DNA of 64,000 bases from Heyndrickxia camelliae (lineage in GTDB: Bacteria; Bacillota; Bacilli; Bacillales; Bacillaceae_C), in NCBI RefSeq assembly GCF_002844575.1, contig NZ_PIQO01000001.1, positions 248,001 through 312,000 on the forward strand. Reading direction: 5' to 3'. The notes beneath the pieces are model-generated. The model did no database searches. It saw only the letters and a list, made by a program, of their open reading frames with translations, and had not been told where the DNA came from. Positions 9,010 through 16,733 of this stretch are shown here, in pieces. A program made the position numbers and the translations under genes. Positions within the stretch are counted from its first letter, which is position 1; the number at the start of each line of letters is the position of its first letter.

Positions 9010-9474
9010 TTAAATATTTTTATAATGTTTTTCTATAAATTCCTTCAATATTTCTCTATGGCTTCCAACCATTTGAGCCGGAAATTGATCTGGCACAAAA
9101 TATTGAAGCTGAATAGATTCCGTTTTATCGACTGTTATATCTCCCTCTACTTTATTTGTAAAATATGCAACTGTCACTACATAAAATTCATCACCATTTT
9201 GTGCCACAGCAAAGTGGTTTGCTCCAGAATAAACATTAATAAGATTTAAATCATGCACCTTTAAGCCGGTTTCTTCGAATACCTCTCTGCTAGCAGTCTC
9301 TTCCACGGACTCTGCCAGCTCCATTAATCCTCCCGGAAGTCCCCATACCCCATTAGGAAATGTACGCTGCTGCAGTAAAATTCTTTTTTGCTCGTCCAAA
9401 ATAATCACTACTGCACCAACAAATATAAGGGGTCGATGACCAACAATAGCTCGTAAATCTTCAATATAACCCAT
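9010..9474 (-). CDS. NUDIX hydrolase
   Basis: Small cytoplasmic NUDIX-family pyrophosphohydrolase, 154 aa. The Nudix box is complete: GGLMELAESVEE followed by SREVFEETGL, with the metal-binding REVFEE core. The N-terminal GYIEDLRAIVGHRPLIFVG precedes the first strand, as in Bacillus MutT/YtkD-like proteins annotated as ADP-ribose or nucleotide hydrolases. ATG at 9474 follows AAGGAG. It is oriented against both neighbours and is probably unrelated to the acyl modules. The substrate cannot be read from sequence. Confidence 0.88.
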   Translation of the reverse strand: MGYIEDLRAIVGHRPLIFVGAVVIILDEQKRILLQQRTFPNGVWGLPGGLMELAESVEETASREVFEETGLKVHDLNLINVYSGANHFAVAQNGDEFYVVTVAYFTNKVEGDITVDKTESIQLQYFVPDQFPAQMVGSHREILKEFIEKHYKNI

Positions 9475-9540
9475 CTTGAATTCTCCTTATTTTCTGTTTT
9501 GGAAATGATTCATAAGCCCATTGGATAACCTTGAAAAAAC

Positions 9541-9766
9541 GTCTACATCTAGCTACAGCGTGCTATCGGCTCGTAGATTTCTGCGTATCCTCTCTAGAAT
9601 AAGTCAATATCAGATAAAAATGAAACTGCTATTTTCACTAGTTTGTGAATTACCACTGCACGGTTTCCTTTACCTGTAGACAAATACTATTCATGATAAA
9701 AAATACACTTCCAATTTCACTCATCCATACGCTAGTACGCAGCGCTTGCGCATTTGTTTTAGTATC
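9541..9766. repeat. Intergenic repeat element, copy A
   Basis: About 225 bp whose left part (TAGCTACAGCG...ATTTCTGCGTA...CTCT...AATAAGTCAA) and right part (CACTTCCAATTTCA followed by TCATCCA) match the element at 24071-24221. Its middle (9621-9668) matches 16532-16578. A core also occurs at 53148-53184. No ORF. The right end abuts the promoter of the acyl-CoA ligase gene. Together with that promoter it fills the 359-base gap before the ligase. Confidence 0.6.
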
Positions 9767-9771
9767 TCATG

Positions 9772-9804
9772 TTGTAACTACTTTGTAACGCTTCTAATTA
9801 AAAT
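9772..9804 (+). promoter_or_regulatory. Putative SARP operator and -10 of the acyl-CoA ligase gene
   Basis: Heptamers TTGTAAC at 9772-9778 and 9783-9789, period 11 bp, followed after 9 bases by TAAAAT (9799-9804) as -10. The sequence GTTGTAACTnnyTTGTAACnC is shared with the importer promoter at 1185-1206. This suggests that the acyl-CoA ligase belongs to the same regulon. Confidence 0.55.
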
Positions 9805-9833
9805 TATAAGAAAGAAAGAAGGGAGAGTCAGCG

Positions 9834-11327
9834 GTGGAGTTGGATTGGATTTCAAGTCGTGCACGATTAACACCTACAAAAGTTGCATTAATGGATGTGA
9901 CGAATAATACATCATTAACATATAGCGAATTAAATGAGCAATCGCAAAAGTGGGCATCTCTCTTTATAGAAAAAAAGATTGAAAAAGGGGACAGAGTTGC
10001 GTTGCTTGCTGCTAATCAAAAAGAAGTTTTTGAGATAATGTTTGCATGCGGCAAGCTCGGAACCATTTTTGTGCCTTTAAATTGGAGATTATCCATAAAT
10101 GAATTAAATTATATTCTGGAGGATTGTAACCCCAAGCTATTAATTTACAACGAAAGATTTTCAGAAACGATTTTGCATTTAAAAAGTGAATCAAAAAAAT
10201 TAGCACTAAATGATTCTAATCAGCTGGAAGAAAAGCGGAATCGGCAATATGCTATTTCCCTTACAGAAACGGATCCATGGCTGATGATATATACTGGTGG
10301 AACAACAGGTAAACCTAAAGGAGTTATTTTAACTCATCAATCGATTATCTGGAATGCCATTAATACGATTATTAGCTGGGGGTTATCAAATGATGAGGTA
10401 ACTCTTAATTATCTTCCTTTGTTCCATACTGGAGGTATTAATGCCTTATCTGTCCCTATTTTAATGAATGGTGGGACAGTAGTGATTGGTGATCAGTTTC
10501 AGGCTCATGAGGCTGTCTATTACTTGAACAAATATAAGTGTACTATCGCTTTATTTGTACCTACTATGTACCATATGATGGTCAGTACCAAGGAATTTCA
10601 AACATCAACATTCCCAAGTATGAGAGTATTCCTTTCTGGTGCTGCACCATGTCCTTTATCTATTTATGAAAAATTTCTTGCGAAGAGGTTGCCATTTAAA
10701 GAAGGTTATGGGTTAACGGAAGCGGGCCCAAATAATTTCTTCATTTCTCCTGAGGAAGCAACATCGAAAATGGGTTCTGTCGGAAAACCAATGGTTTTCA
10801 ATCAAATTAAGCTTGTGAAGGCGGACGGCACGGAAGCAGATATTGATGAGGTTGGTGAAATTCTCATTAAAGGGAAACACTCCTTTAAGGAATATTGGAA
10901 TAATCCGGTGGAGACAGCAATTACATGGAAGGATGGCTGGCTTTGTTCAGGAGATTTAGGAAAAAAAGATAAAGATGGATATTATTACATCGTTGGCCGA
11001 AAAAAAGATATGATTATCACTGGGGGAGAGAATGTATATCCCCTTGAAATCGAGCATTGGTTATGTGAGCACTCGGATGTAGAGGAAGCCAGTGTTGTTG
11101 GTCTTGCAGATGAAAAATGGGGGGAGCGGGTGACCGCATTTATTGTCCTTAAATCAGACCGAATAGGGATGGAGGAAGAGTTAAAAATACACTGCTCACA
11201 TAAACTAGCAAAATACAAAATTCCCAAGCAGTTTGTGTTCTTAAAAGAATTGCCAAAAACACATATTGGAAAAATTGATAAAAAGCGATTAAGGGAACAA
11301 TATGAGTCAAGGTGGGAGAACGCATAA
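9834..11327 (+). CDS. Acyl-CoA synthetase (AMP-binding, class I adenylate-forming)
   Basis: Fatty/carboxylic acid-CoA ligase of the ANL superfamily, 497 aa, GTG start at 9834 after GGGAGAG. Motifs in order: phosphate loop YTGGTTGKPKGV near residue 154, YGLTEAGP, the hinge region GWLCSGDLG...GRKKDMIITGGENVYP, and the catalytic Lys in THIGKIDKK near the C-terminus. It activates a carboxylate to acyl-AMP and then acyl-CoA in the cytoplasm. Chain length cannot be told. With the LIV-type importer and the thioester enzymes under a shared operator-like motif, it may activate the imported acid. Confidence 0.88.
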   Translation: MELDWISSRARLTPTKVALMDVTNNTSLTYSELNEQSQKWASLFIEKKIEKGDRVALLAANQKEVFEIMFACGKLGTIFVPLNWRLSINELNYILEDCNPKLLIYNERFSETILHLKSESKKLALNDSNQLEEKRNRQYAISLTETDPWLMIYTGGTTGKPKGVILTHQSIIWNAINTIISWGLSNDEVTLNYLPLFHTGGINALSVPILMNGGTVVIGDQFQAHEAVYYLNKYKCTIALFVPTMYHMMVSTKEFQTSTFPSMRVFLSGAAPCPLSIYEKFLAKRLPFKEGYGLTEAGPNNFFISPEEATSKMGSVGKPMVFNQIKLVKADGTEADIDEVGEILIKGKHSFKEYWNNPVETAITWKDGWLCSGDLGKKDKDGYYYIVGRKKDMIITGGENVYPLEIEHWLCEHSDVEEASVVGLADEKWGERVTAFIVLKSDRIGMEEELKIHCSHKLAKYKIPKQFVFLKELPKTHIGKIDKKRLREQYESRWENA

Positions 11328-11344
11328 ATGGATGCGTTCTTTTT
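11318..11344 (+). terminator. Intrinsic terminator overlapping the ligase stop codon
   Basis: An 8-bp perfect stem (GAACGCAT 11318-11325 with 11332-11339), 6-nt loop and five T. The stop codon lies at the edge of the stem and loop. Confidence 0.85.
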
Positions 11345-11483
11345 AATCTAAATAAATTATTTCCTTCTTTATAGAAAAAAATGAAACAATTCCGTCACAT
11401 AAATAGTTAATAAAATAAACATTAATTATCCCATGTACATTAAAATTATCATATACCAGAGAAAGATGGAGGTAATGTATACA

Positions 11484-12272
11484 ATGAACAACCACGATAT
11501 TGATTACAAAATTTACGGTGACGACATGCAATTTGTTGAAGTGGAACTGGATCCACAGGAAACAGTGGTTGCAGAAGCCGGTAGTTTGATGATGATGGAA
11601 GATAATATTCAAATGGAAACGATATTTGGTGATGGATCCAGCAGTTCAGGCGGCTTTATGGGGAAATTATTAAATGCCGGTAAACGAATGCTTACAGGTG
11701 AAAGCTTGTTCATGACCACCTTTACAAACGAAGGTTATGATAAAAAACATGTATCATTTGCTGCCCCGTATCCGGGAAAAATCATCCCGATGGATTTAAG
11801 TGAATTAGGCGGGAAAATCGTTTGTCAAAAGGATGCCTTCTTAGCCGCAGCAAAAGGGGTTTCGGTAGGAATTGAATTTCAGAAAAAGATTGGAACTGGA
11901 TTCTTCGGTGGAGAAGGATTCATTATGCAAAAGCTCGAAGGTGATGGCTTGGCATTTATTCACGCAGGAGGCACAATTCATAAAAAAGAACTTGCTCCTG
12001 GTCAATCACTGCGAGTGGATACAGGATGCTTAGTCGCAATGACGAAGGATGTGGATTACAGCATTGAGTTTGTAAAAGGGGTAAAAACTGCTTTATTTGG
12101 TGGAGAAGGTTTATTTTTTGCAACATTAAGAGGACCAGGTACAGTTTGGGTACAATCACTTCCGTTCAGCCGCCTAGCGAGCAGAGTATTTGCTGCGATG
12201 CCTCAAGTAGGGGGATCTAAAGATGAGGGAAGTGTCGCAAAGGGATTATTTAATTTATTTGATGGTGATTGA
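11484..12272 (+). CDS. AIM24 / TIGR00266 family protein
   Basis: 262 aa, AIM24 family, made of Gly-rich beta repeats. GGEG occurs in FFGGEGF and again in LFGGEGLFF, with [10 protein letters not shown] near the N-terminus. Three in-frame ATGs exist (11433, 11475, 11484). GGAGG at 11468-11472 is 2 bases from the second but 11 from the third, so [12 protein letters not shown] is the likely start. The family is widespread and its biochemical role is not established in bacteria. No signal peptide is visible. Single-gene transcript closed by a strong terminator. Confidence 0.82.
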   Translation: MNNHDIDYKIYGDDMQFVEVELDPQETVVAEAGSLMMMEDNIQMETIFGDGSSSSGGFMGKLLNAGKRMLTGESLFMTTFTNEGYDKKHVSFAAPYPGKIIPMDLSELGGKIVCQKDAFLAAAKGVSVGIEFQKKIGTGFFGGEGFIMQKLEGDGLAFIHAGGTIHKKELAPGQSLRVDTGCLVAMTKDVDYSIEFVKGVKTALFGGEGLFFATLRGPGTVWVQSLPFSRLASRVFAAMPQVGGSKDEGSVAKGLFNLFDGD

Positions 12273-12305
12273 TAAAGACGAATAGTCAGAACCAATTATT
12301 ATATA

Positions 12306-12345
12306 TTCCGTAAGTCTGGAAAAATTCCGGATTTACGGAATTTTC
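12306..12345 (+). terminator. Strong intrinsic terminator after the AIM24 gene
   Basis: A 16-bp stem (12306-12321 with 12325-12340) with a 3-nt loop and TTTTCTTTT. The two non-Watson-Crick pairs are G-U in the plus-strand RNA but A-C in the minus strand, which supports an RNA terminator for the upstream gene. It also lies about 90-130 bp before the sigma-54 promoter, where activator sites are usually found. Confidence 0.85.
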
Positions 12346-12432
12346 TTTTGGTATTTTCCATATATACGGAATTACTCGCATATCTCTTTCTCTAAGATTA
12401 TGCACCTTCCATCCTTTTCCTTGATTTCTGTG

Positions 12433-12449
12433 TTGGCATAAAAATTGCA
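12433..12449 (+). promoter_or_regulatory. Sigma-54 (-24/-12) promoter of the 3-hydroxybutyrate operon
   Basis: TTGGCA at 12433-12438 and TTGCA at 12445-12449 match the consensus TGGCAC-N5-TTGCA, with the exact 12-bp distance between the GG and GC dinucleotides. Transcription would start near 12460, giving a leader of about 110 nt. The activator it needs is encoded two genes downstream (14923). Confidence 0.85.
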
Positions 12450-12569
12450 AAAGTAAAATGTGAAGCGAGCTAACAGAGGAGGTGGAATTAACATAAAAAT
12501 GCAATCGCTTACTTTTTAGGTAATAAACGGAGTTTTAGGGAGAAATCACAATCAAAAAAGGGGATATCT

Positions 12570-14018
12570 ATGGAAATTATTATTATTCTTTTGGCACTCG
12601 GCCTTTTAATGTTTGTTGCGTATCGAGGCTTTTCGGTTATTTTATTTGCTCCTATTTGTGCACTGTTTGCAGTATTGTTAACCGATCCTAGTCATGTTCT
12701 TCCTTTCTTTTCCAATGTCTTTATGGAAAAAATGGTTGGGTTTATTAAAAACTATTTTCCGGTCTTTTTACTTGGCGCTATCTTTGGAAAAGTAGTCGAA
12801 ATGTCCGGACTTGCGGAGTCTATTGCGAAAACAATTGTCAAGATTGTCGGAGCAAAAAGGGCAATCTTTGCGATTGTTCTATTAGGAGCTATATTGACTT
12901 TTAGCGGAGTTAGTCTATTTGTTGCGGTTTTTGCTATCTATCCATTTGCAGCACATTTATTCCGGGAAGCAAATATACCAAAACGATTAATTCCTGGAAC
13001 GATTGCGCTTGGATCGTTTGCTTTTACAATGGATGCATTGCCAGGGACACCGCAAATTCAAAATGTTATTCCTACCTCTTTCTTTAAAACGGATATATAT
13101 GCTGCTCCAACCCTTGGTATTATCGGATCTATTTTTGTCATAGTTCTTGGACTATTCTATTTGGAATCGAGAAGAAAAAAAGCGGAAAAAGCTGGAGAAG
13201 GATATTTTGGATTTAAGAATGAAGAATTGTCTGCAGCAAATGATTCAGGATCTTTATTAAAAACCGATACAAGTACCTTACCAGATTTACATTCAAGCAC
13301 CTCTGTAGCACGTCAAATTCTAGCCTTTGTTCCGCTGGTACTTGTGGGAGTAATGAATAAAGTGTTTACGATTTTTATTCCAAAATGGTATCCAAATGGA
13401 TTTGACTTTTCAACCATTGGCTTGAAGGCGTTTGGAACAGTTGATATTTCGTCTGTTGCAGCTATATGGGCAGTCGAGATGGCTCTCATTGTAGGGATTA
13501 TCACGACTATCTTATACGATTGGAACAGAGTAAAAACAAATTTTAAAGAAGGGCTTAACACCAGCATTGGCGGTGCATTATTAGCAACAATGAACACTGG
13601 TGCAGAGTATGGGTTTGGAGGTATTATTGCAGCTTTACCAGGGTTTACTTTAATCAGTAACGGAATATCACATACCTTTACGAATCCTTTAGTAAATGGT
13701 GCTGTTACGACTACTACATTAGCAGGTATCACAGGATCTGCCTCAGGAGGAATGGGAATTGCGTTAAGTGCGATGGCCGATAAATACAATGCTGCCATTG
13801 CCCAGTTCCATATTCCCCCAGAAGTAATGCACCGTGTCATCGCAATGGCATCAGGCGGTATGGATACACTTCCTCACAATGGGGCAGTAATTACATTGCT
13901 GGCTGTTACAGGTCTTACCCATAAACAATCGTACCGAGACATTTTTGCGATTACGATTATTAAAACACTTGCAGTATTTTTCATTATCGCACTTTATAGT
14001 ATTACAGGTCTTGTTTAA
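12570..14018 (+). CDS. GntP-family permease, probable 3-hydroxybutyrate permease
   Basis: Integral membrane transporter of the GntP/CitMHS superfamily, 482 aa, about twelve hydrophobic segments, with the conserved stretches FAFTMDALPGTPQIQNVIPT and ASGGMDTLPHNGAVITL. It follows AGGGGATATCT. The following gene is 3-hydroxybutyrate dehydrogenase and the promoter is sigma-54 dependent with a dedicated activator, so the substrate is most likely D-3-hydroxybutyrate, taken up by proton symport (inference from family and context). Gluconate is less likely because no gluconate kinase is nearby. Confidence 0.85.
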   Translation: MEIIIILLALGLLMFVAYRGFSVILFAPICALFAVLLTDPSHVLPFFSNVFMEKMVGFIKNYFPVFLLGAIFGKVVEMSGLAESIAKTIVKIVGAKRAIFAIVLLGAILTFSGVSLFVAVFAIYPFAAHLFREANIPKRLIPGTIALGSFAFTMDALPGTPQIQNVIPTSFFKTDIYAAPTLGIIGSIFVIVLGLFYLESRRKKAEKAGEGYFGFKNEELSAANDSGSLLKTDTSTLPDLHSSTSVARQILAFVPLVLVGVMNKVFTIFIPKWYPNGFDFSTIGLKAFGTVDISSVAAIWAVEMALIVGIITTILYDWNRVKTNFKEGLNTSIGGALLATMNTGAEYGFGGIIAALPGFTLISNGISHTFTNPLVNGAVTTTTLAGITGSASGGMGIALSAMADKYNAAIAQFHIPPEVMHRVIAMASGGMDTLPHNGAVITLLAVTGLTHKQSYRDIFAITIIKTLAVFFIIALYSITGLV

Positions 14019-14061
14019 TATATAGTTCAAATAAATTAATTCATCTAAAGGAGGAGCTACT

Positions 14062-14847
14062 ATGGGAAATAATTTATCTGAAAAAGTTGCTTTTATTACT
14101 GGTTCGGCTAGTGGAATTGGTTTAGAGATTGCCAAGACCTTTGCAAGCGAAGGTGCTAAAGTTGTTATTTCGGATTTAAACGAACAAAAAAGCGAAATAG
14201 CCGTTAACCAACTAAGAGAAATTGGGTATACAGCTACCTCCCATCCATGTGACGTTACGAATGAACAGGACTTAACTGCCGTACTTGATGAAACCGTACA
14301 GGAATTTGGAAGAATCGACATTCTCGTCAATAATGCCGGCTTGCAGCACGTATCACCGATAGAAGAATTTTCAACCGAAAAATTTGAATTAATGATAAAA
14401 ATAATGTTAACTGCTCCATTTACAGCGATTAAACATGTATTTCCAATTATGAAGAAACAAAAATACGGACGAATCCTTAACATGGCATCGATAAATGGAT
14501 TAATTGGGTTTGCTGGCAAAGCTGCATACAATAGTGCTAAGCATGGTGTTATTGGACTTACAAAGGTTGCAGCTTTGGAAGGGGCTGAATATGGAATTAC
14601 TGTAAATGCCTTGTGTCCTGGATATGTAGATACACCGTTGGTTCGCAATCAGCTGCAGGATTTAGCCAGAACAAGAAATGTTCCTTTTGAAAAAGTAATG
14701 GAAGAAGTCATTTATCCACTAGTGCCGCAAAAAAGATTATTGGAGGTTGCGGAAATTGCTGATTATGCAACTTTCTTAGCAAGCGAAAAAGCAAAAGGCG
14801 TAACAGGTCAAGCAGTTGTACTGGATGGGGGCTATACTGCACAGTAA
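14062..14847 (+). CDS. bdhA: D-3-hydroxybutyrate dehydrogenase
   Basis: SDR enzyme, 261 aa, converting D-3-hydroxybutyrate to acetoacetate with NAD+. TGSASGIG binds the cofactor; NNAGLQHVSPIEEF is a segment typical of 3-hydroxybutyrate dehydrogenases; Ser in NMASINGL, then YNSAK; the C-terminal QAVVLDGGYTAQ is also characteristic. ATG at 14062 has GGAGGAG upstream. It is 43 bases after the permease with no terminator between, so the two are co-transcribed from the sigma-54 promoter. Confidence 0.92.
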   Translation: MGNNLSEKVAFITGSASGIGLEIAKTFASEGAKVVISDLNEQKSEIAVNQLREIGYTATSHPCDVTNEQDLTAVLDETVQEFGRIDILVNNAGLQHVSPIEEFSTEKFELMIKIMLTAPFTAIKHVFPIMKKQKYGRILNMASINGLIGFAGKAAYNSAKHGVIGLTKVAALEGAEYGITVNALCPGYVDTPLVRNQLQDLARTRNVPFEKVMEEVIYPLVPQKRLLEVAEIADYATFLASEKAKGVTGQAVVLDGGYTAQ

Positions 14848-14877
14848 TTTGAAAAGTAAAAAAATTCTCTCCTGCTC

Positions 14878-14886
14878 TGATATAAT
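14878..14886 (+). promoter_or_regulatory. Extended -10 promoter of the activator gene
   Basis: TGATATAAT (TGn plus a perfect TATAAT) lies 37 bases before the activator start. No good -35 is visible, which suits an extended -10. It would give the activator its own sigma-A transcript independent of sigma-54. Confidence 0.55.
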
Positions 14887-14922
14887 AAAGATAAAAAACT
14901 AGAACAGATGGGGAGAAATACG

Positions 14923-16347
14923 ATGAATTTAGGAATCGGCAGACTTCCATTCAAGTGGTTAGATGAAATTGTCAATCTAGCAGCAGAAAGAATTGTTGTG
15001 GTGGATCGTGATGGTATTATTCGTTATATCAATCCAGCATACTGCGAGTTTCTTGGCACTACGGTTGAGAAAGCAACCGATCAACCGGTGCAGGATATTA
15101 TCGAAAACTCGAGAATGCATATTGTAGCGAAAACAGGACAAGCGGAACTTGCTGCTATTCAACCTATTAATAATAGTGAAATGATTGCTAATCGCTATCC
15201 TCTCTATATAGAGGAAGAATTAGTTGGAGCAGTTGGTACTGTCATGTTTAAAAATCCTCAAGAGTGGTGGGAGTATTCGAAGAAAGTGCAGCCACTCCTT
15301 GAGGAGTTAAACTATTATAAAAATAACTTTGAGAAGGGTTTAACTAGTAAATACACATTCGCAGATTTAATTGGTTCAAGCCCTGAATTTGTCAAATCTA
15401 AAATGCTTGCTGAAAAAATATCTGTCCATCACTCGGCTGTATTATTAATAGGAGAATCAGGAACCGGAAAGGAATTATTTGCCCATGCTATTCACCAAAA
15501 TAGTCCCAGACAGCATTTCCCTTTAGTCCGAATCAATTGTGCATCGATACCAGAACATCTCTTGGAGTCCGAATTATTTGGATATGAGGAAGGGGCATTT
15601 ACTGGCGCGAAGAGAGGAGGAAAAAAGGGGAAGTTCGAACTAGCAAACCATGGGACGATTTTTTTAGATGAAATAGGGGATATGCCTTTAGCTATGCAAA
15701 GTAAACTTCTGCGAGTACTGCAAGAAAAAGAAATAGAACGGGTAGGAGGCCAAACTCCAATATTCATTGATGTAAGAATTATTGCTGCAACTCATCGAAA
15801 TTTAGAAAAAATGGTTGAGGAAGGTAAATTTCGTCAAGATTTATATTATCGGTTAAATGTGATAAAAATTGAAATTCCTCCTTTGAAAAATCGCAAGGAA
15901 GATATTCCTGCCATTGCTGCAAACCTTTTGAAGAAACTCGAAAGTAAGTTCCATAGACAAGGGATCGAAATGTCTTTTGAAGTTTTAAATAAATTGATGA
16001 ATCATAAATGGCCAGGTAATATTCGCGAATTAGAAAATGTACTAGAACGTGCAATAAATGTGTTAGACGGTACAGGCAAAATAGAAATGAAACATCTACC
16101 ATTATATTTACAAGACGATGAGATTTATATGAATGGATACCAGGTTTTACATAAAGAAAATAATCCACATACTATAGATAAGGCAGACACAGTCCGGCCA
16201 TTAAAGGAAACACTGGCATTTGTAGAAAAACAAGCTATAATGAATGCTTTAAAAATATCAAACGGTAATAAACAGCAAGCTGCAAAATTATTGGGCATTG
16301 GAAAAACAAAATTATACGATAAATGTAAATTGTATCAAATTAAGTAG
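14923..16347 (+). CDS. hbcR: Sigma-54-dependent activator, HbcR-like
   Basis: Enhancer-binding protein, 474 aa from this start. ATG 14908 contains the GGGGAG ribosome binding site within its first codons, so ATG 14923 is preferred. Order: N-terminal PAS domain (residues about 10-105, DRDGIIRYINPAYCEF); AAA+ domain with Walker A GESGTGKE, the sigma-54 contact loop GAFTGA, and FLDEIGDMP as Walker B; C-terminal Fis-type helix-turn-helix NKQQAAKLLGIGKTKLYDK. It should activate the sigma-54 promoter at 12433 in response to a ligand of the PAS domain, plausibly 3-hydroxybutyrate. Bacillus HbcR is the closest characterised regulator I know in this context; the name rests on context. Confidence 0.85.
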   Translation: MNLGIGRLPFKWLDEIVNLAAERIVVVDRDGIIRYINPAYCEFLGTTVEKATDQPVQDIIENSRMHIVAKTGQAELAAIQPINNSEMIANRYPLYIEEELVGAVGTVMFKNPQEWWEYSKKVQPLLEELNYYKNNFEKGLTSKYTFADLIGSSPEFVKSKMLAEKISVHHSAVLLIGESGTGKELFAHAIHQNSPRQHFPLVRINCASIPEHLLESELFGYEEGAFTGAKRGGKKGKFELANHGTIFLDEIGDMPLAMQSKLLRVLQEKEIERVGGQTPIFIDVRIIAATHRNLEKMVEEGKFRQDLYYRLNVIKIEIPPLKNRKEDIPAIAANLLKKLESKFHRQGIEMSFEVLNKLMNHKWPGNIRELENVLERAINVLDGTGKIEMKHLPLYLQDDEIYMNGYQVLHKENNPHTIDKADTVRPLKETLAFVEKQAIMNALKISNGNKQQAAKLLGIGKTKLYDKCKLYQIK

Positions 16348-16368
16348 CATAGATGTGCTGCTTTTTTC
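16343..16368 (+). terminator. Intrinsic terminator after the activator
   Basis: A 7-bp stem AGTAGCA/TGCTGCT (one wobble) with a 6-nt loop, then TTTTTCTTTT. The stem includes the stop codon. Confidence 0.75.
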
Positions 16369-16531
16369 TTTTCACCTTATTAGTAATTGCGATTTTAGAA
16401 GGAAAATAGTATTGTATATAACAAGAATATATGTTCTTATTTTTGGAGAATAAGAAGGTATAAATTATTACTGAATATAGTCACTTACCAGCTTCAGACC
16501 CTATTGGATTTCTCCGGTTCCTCCGTGAAAT

Positions 16532-16578
16532 TGAAGCAACAATTCACTAGTTCATGAACTGCTTCAGCATGGTTTCCA
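16532..16578. repeat. Repeat segment related to the middle of copy A
   Basis: TGAAGC...TTCACTAGTTCATGAACT...GCATGGTTTCC aligns with 9621-9668 with few differences. It lies in the 386-base gap between the activator gene and addB. The rest of that gap shows a TATAAT at 16681-16686 that may serve addB, and no convincing gene. Confidence 0.45.
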
Positions 16579-16733
16579 TTATCTCCATTCGAAGACTCCG
16601 AAATTCGTTCGGTAAGAGCTGCGCGGATGAGCTTTTGTTATATCCAGTTTTTTTATAAGAAAATCTGCGGATGATTATATTATAATAGATACATATGGAA
16701 AGATCGGTCTTGTTTAGAGAGGAGATGAAGAAT

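Noticed and set aside
8968-9249. Plus-strand ORF overlapping the NUDIX gene
   Set aside because: Antisense to a complete Nudix box gene; the translation is Phe/Ile/Tyr-rich noise.
12306-12345. Palindrome about 90-130 bp before the sigma-54 promoter as an enhancer site for the activator
   Set aside because: The two imperfect pairs are G-U only in the plus-strand RNA and a T-run follows, so it reads as a terminator of the upstream gene. A dual role remains possible but is not supported.
12476-12519. AGGAGG followed by a 6-codon ORF (MQSLTF) in the leader of the permease operon
   Set aside because: The gap from AGGAGG to the ATG is 16 bases, too long for efficient initiation, and the peptide shows no attenuation-like codons.
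13313-13840. 175-aa ORF on the minus strand inside the permease gene
   Set aside because: Antisense shadow of a well-supported GntP-family gene, with no ribosome binding site.
13851-14648. 265-aa minus-strand ORF spanning the permease end and bdhA
   Set aside because: Runs antisense across two recognised genes and has low-complexity translation; a shadow.
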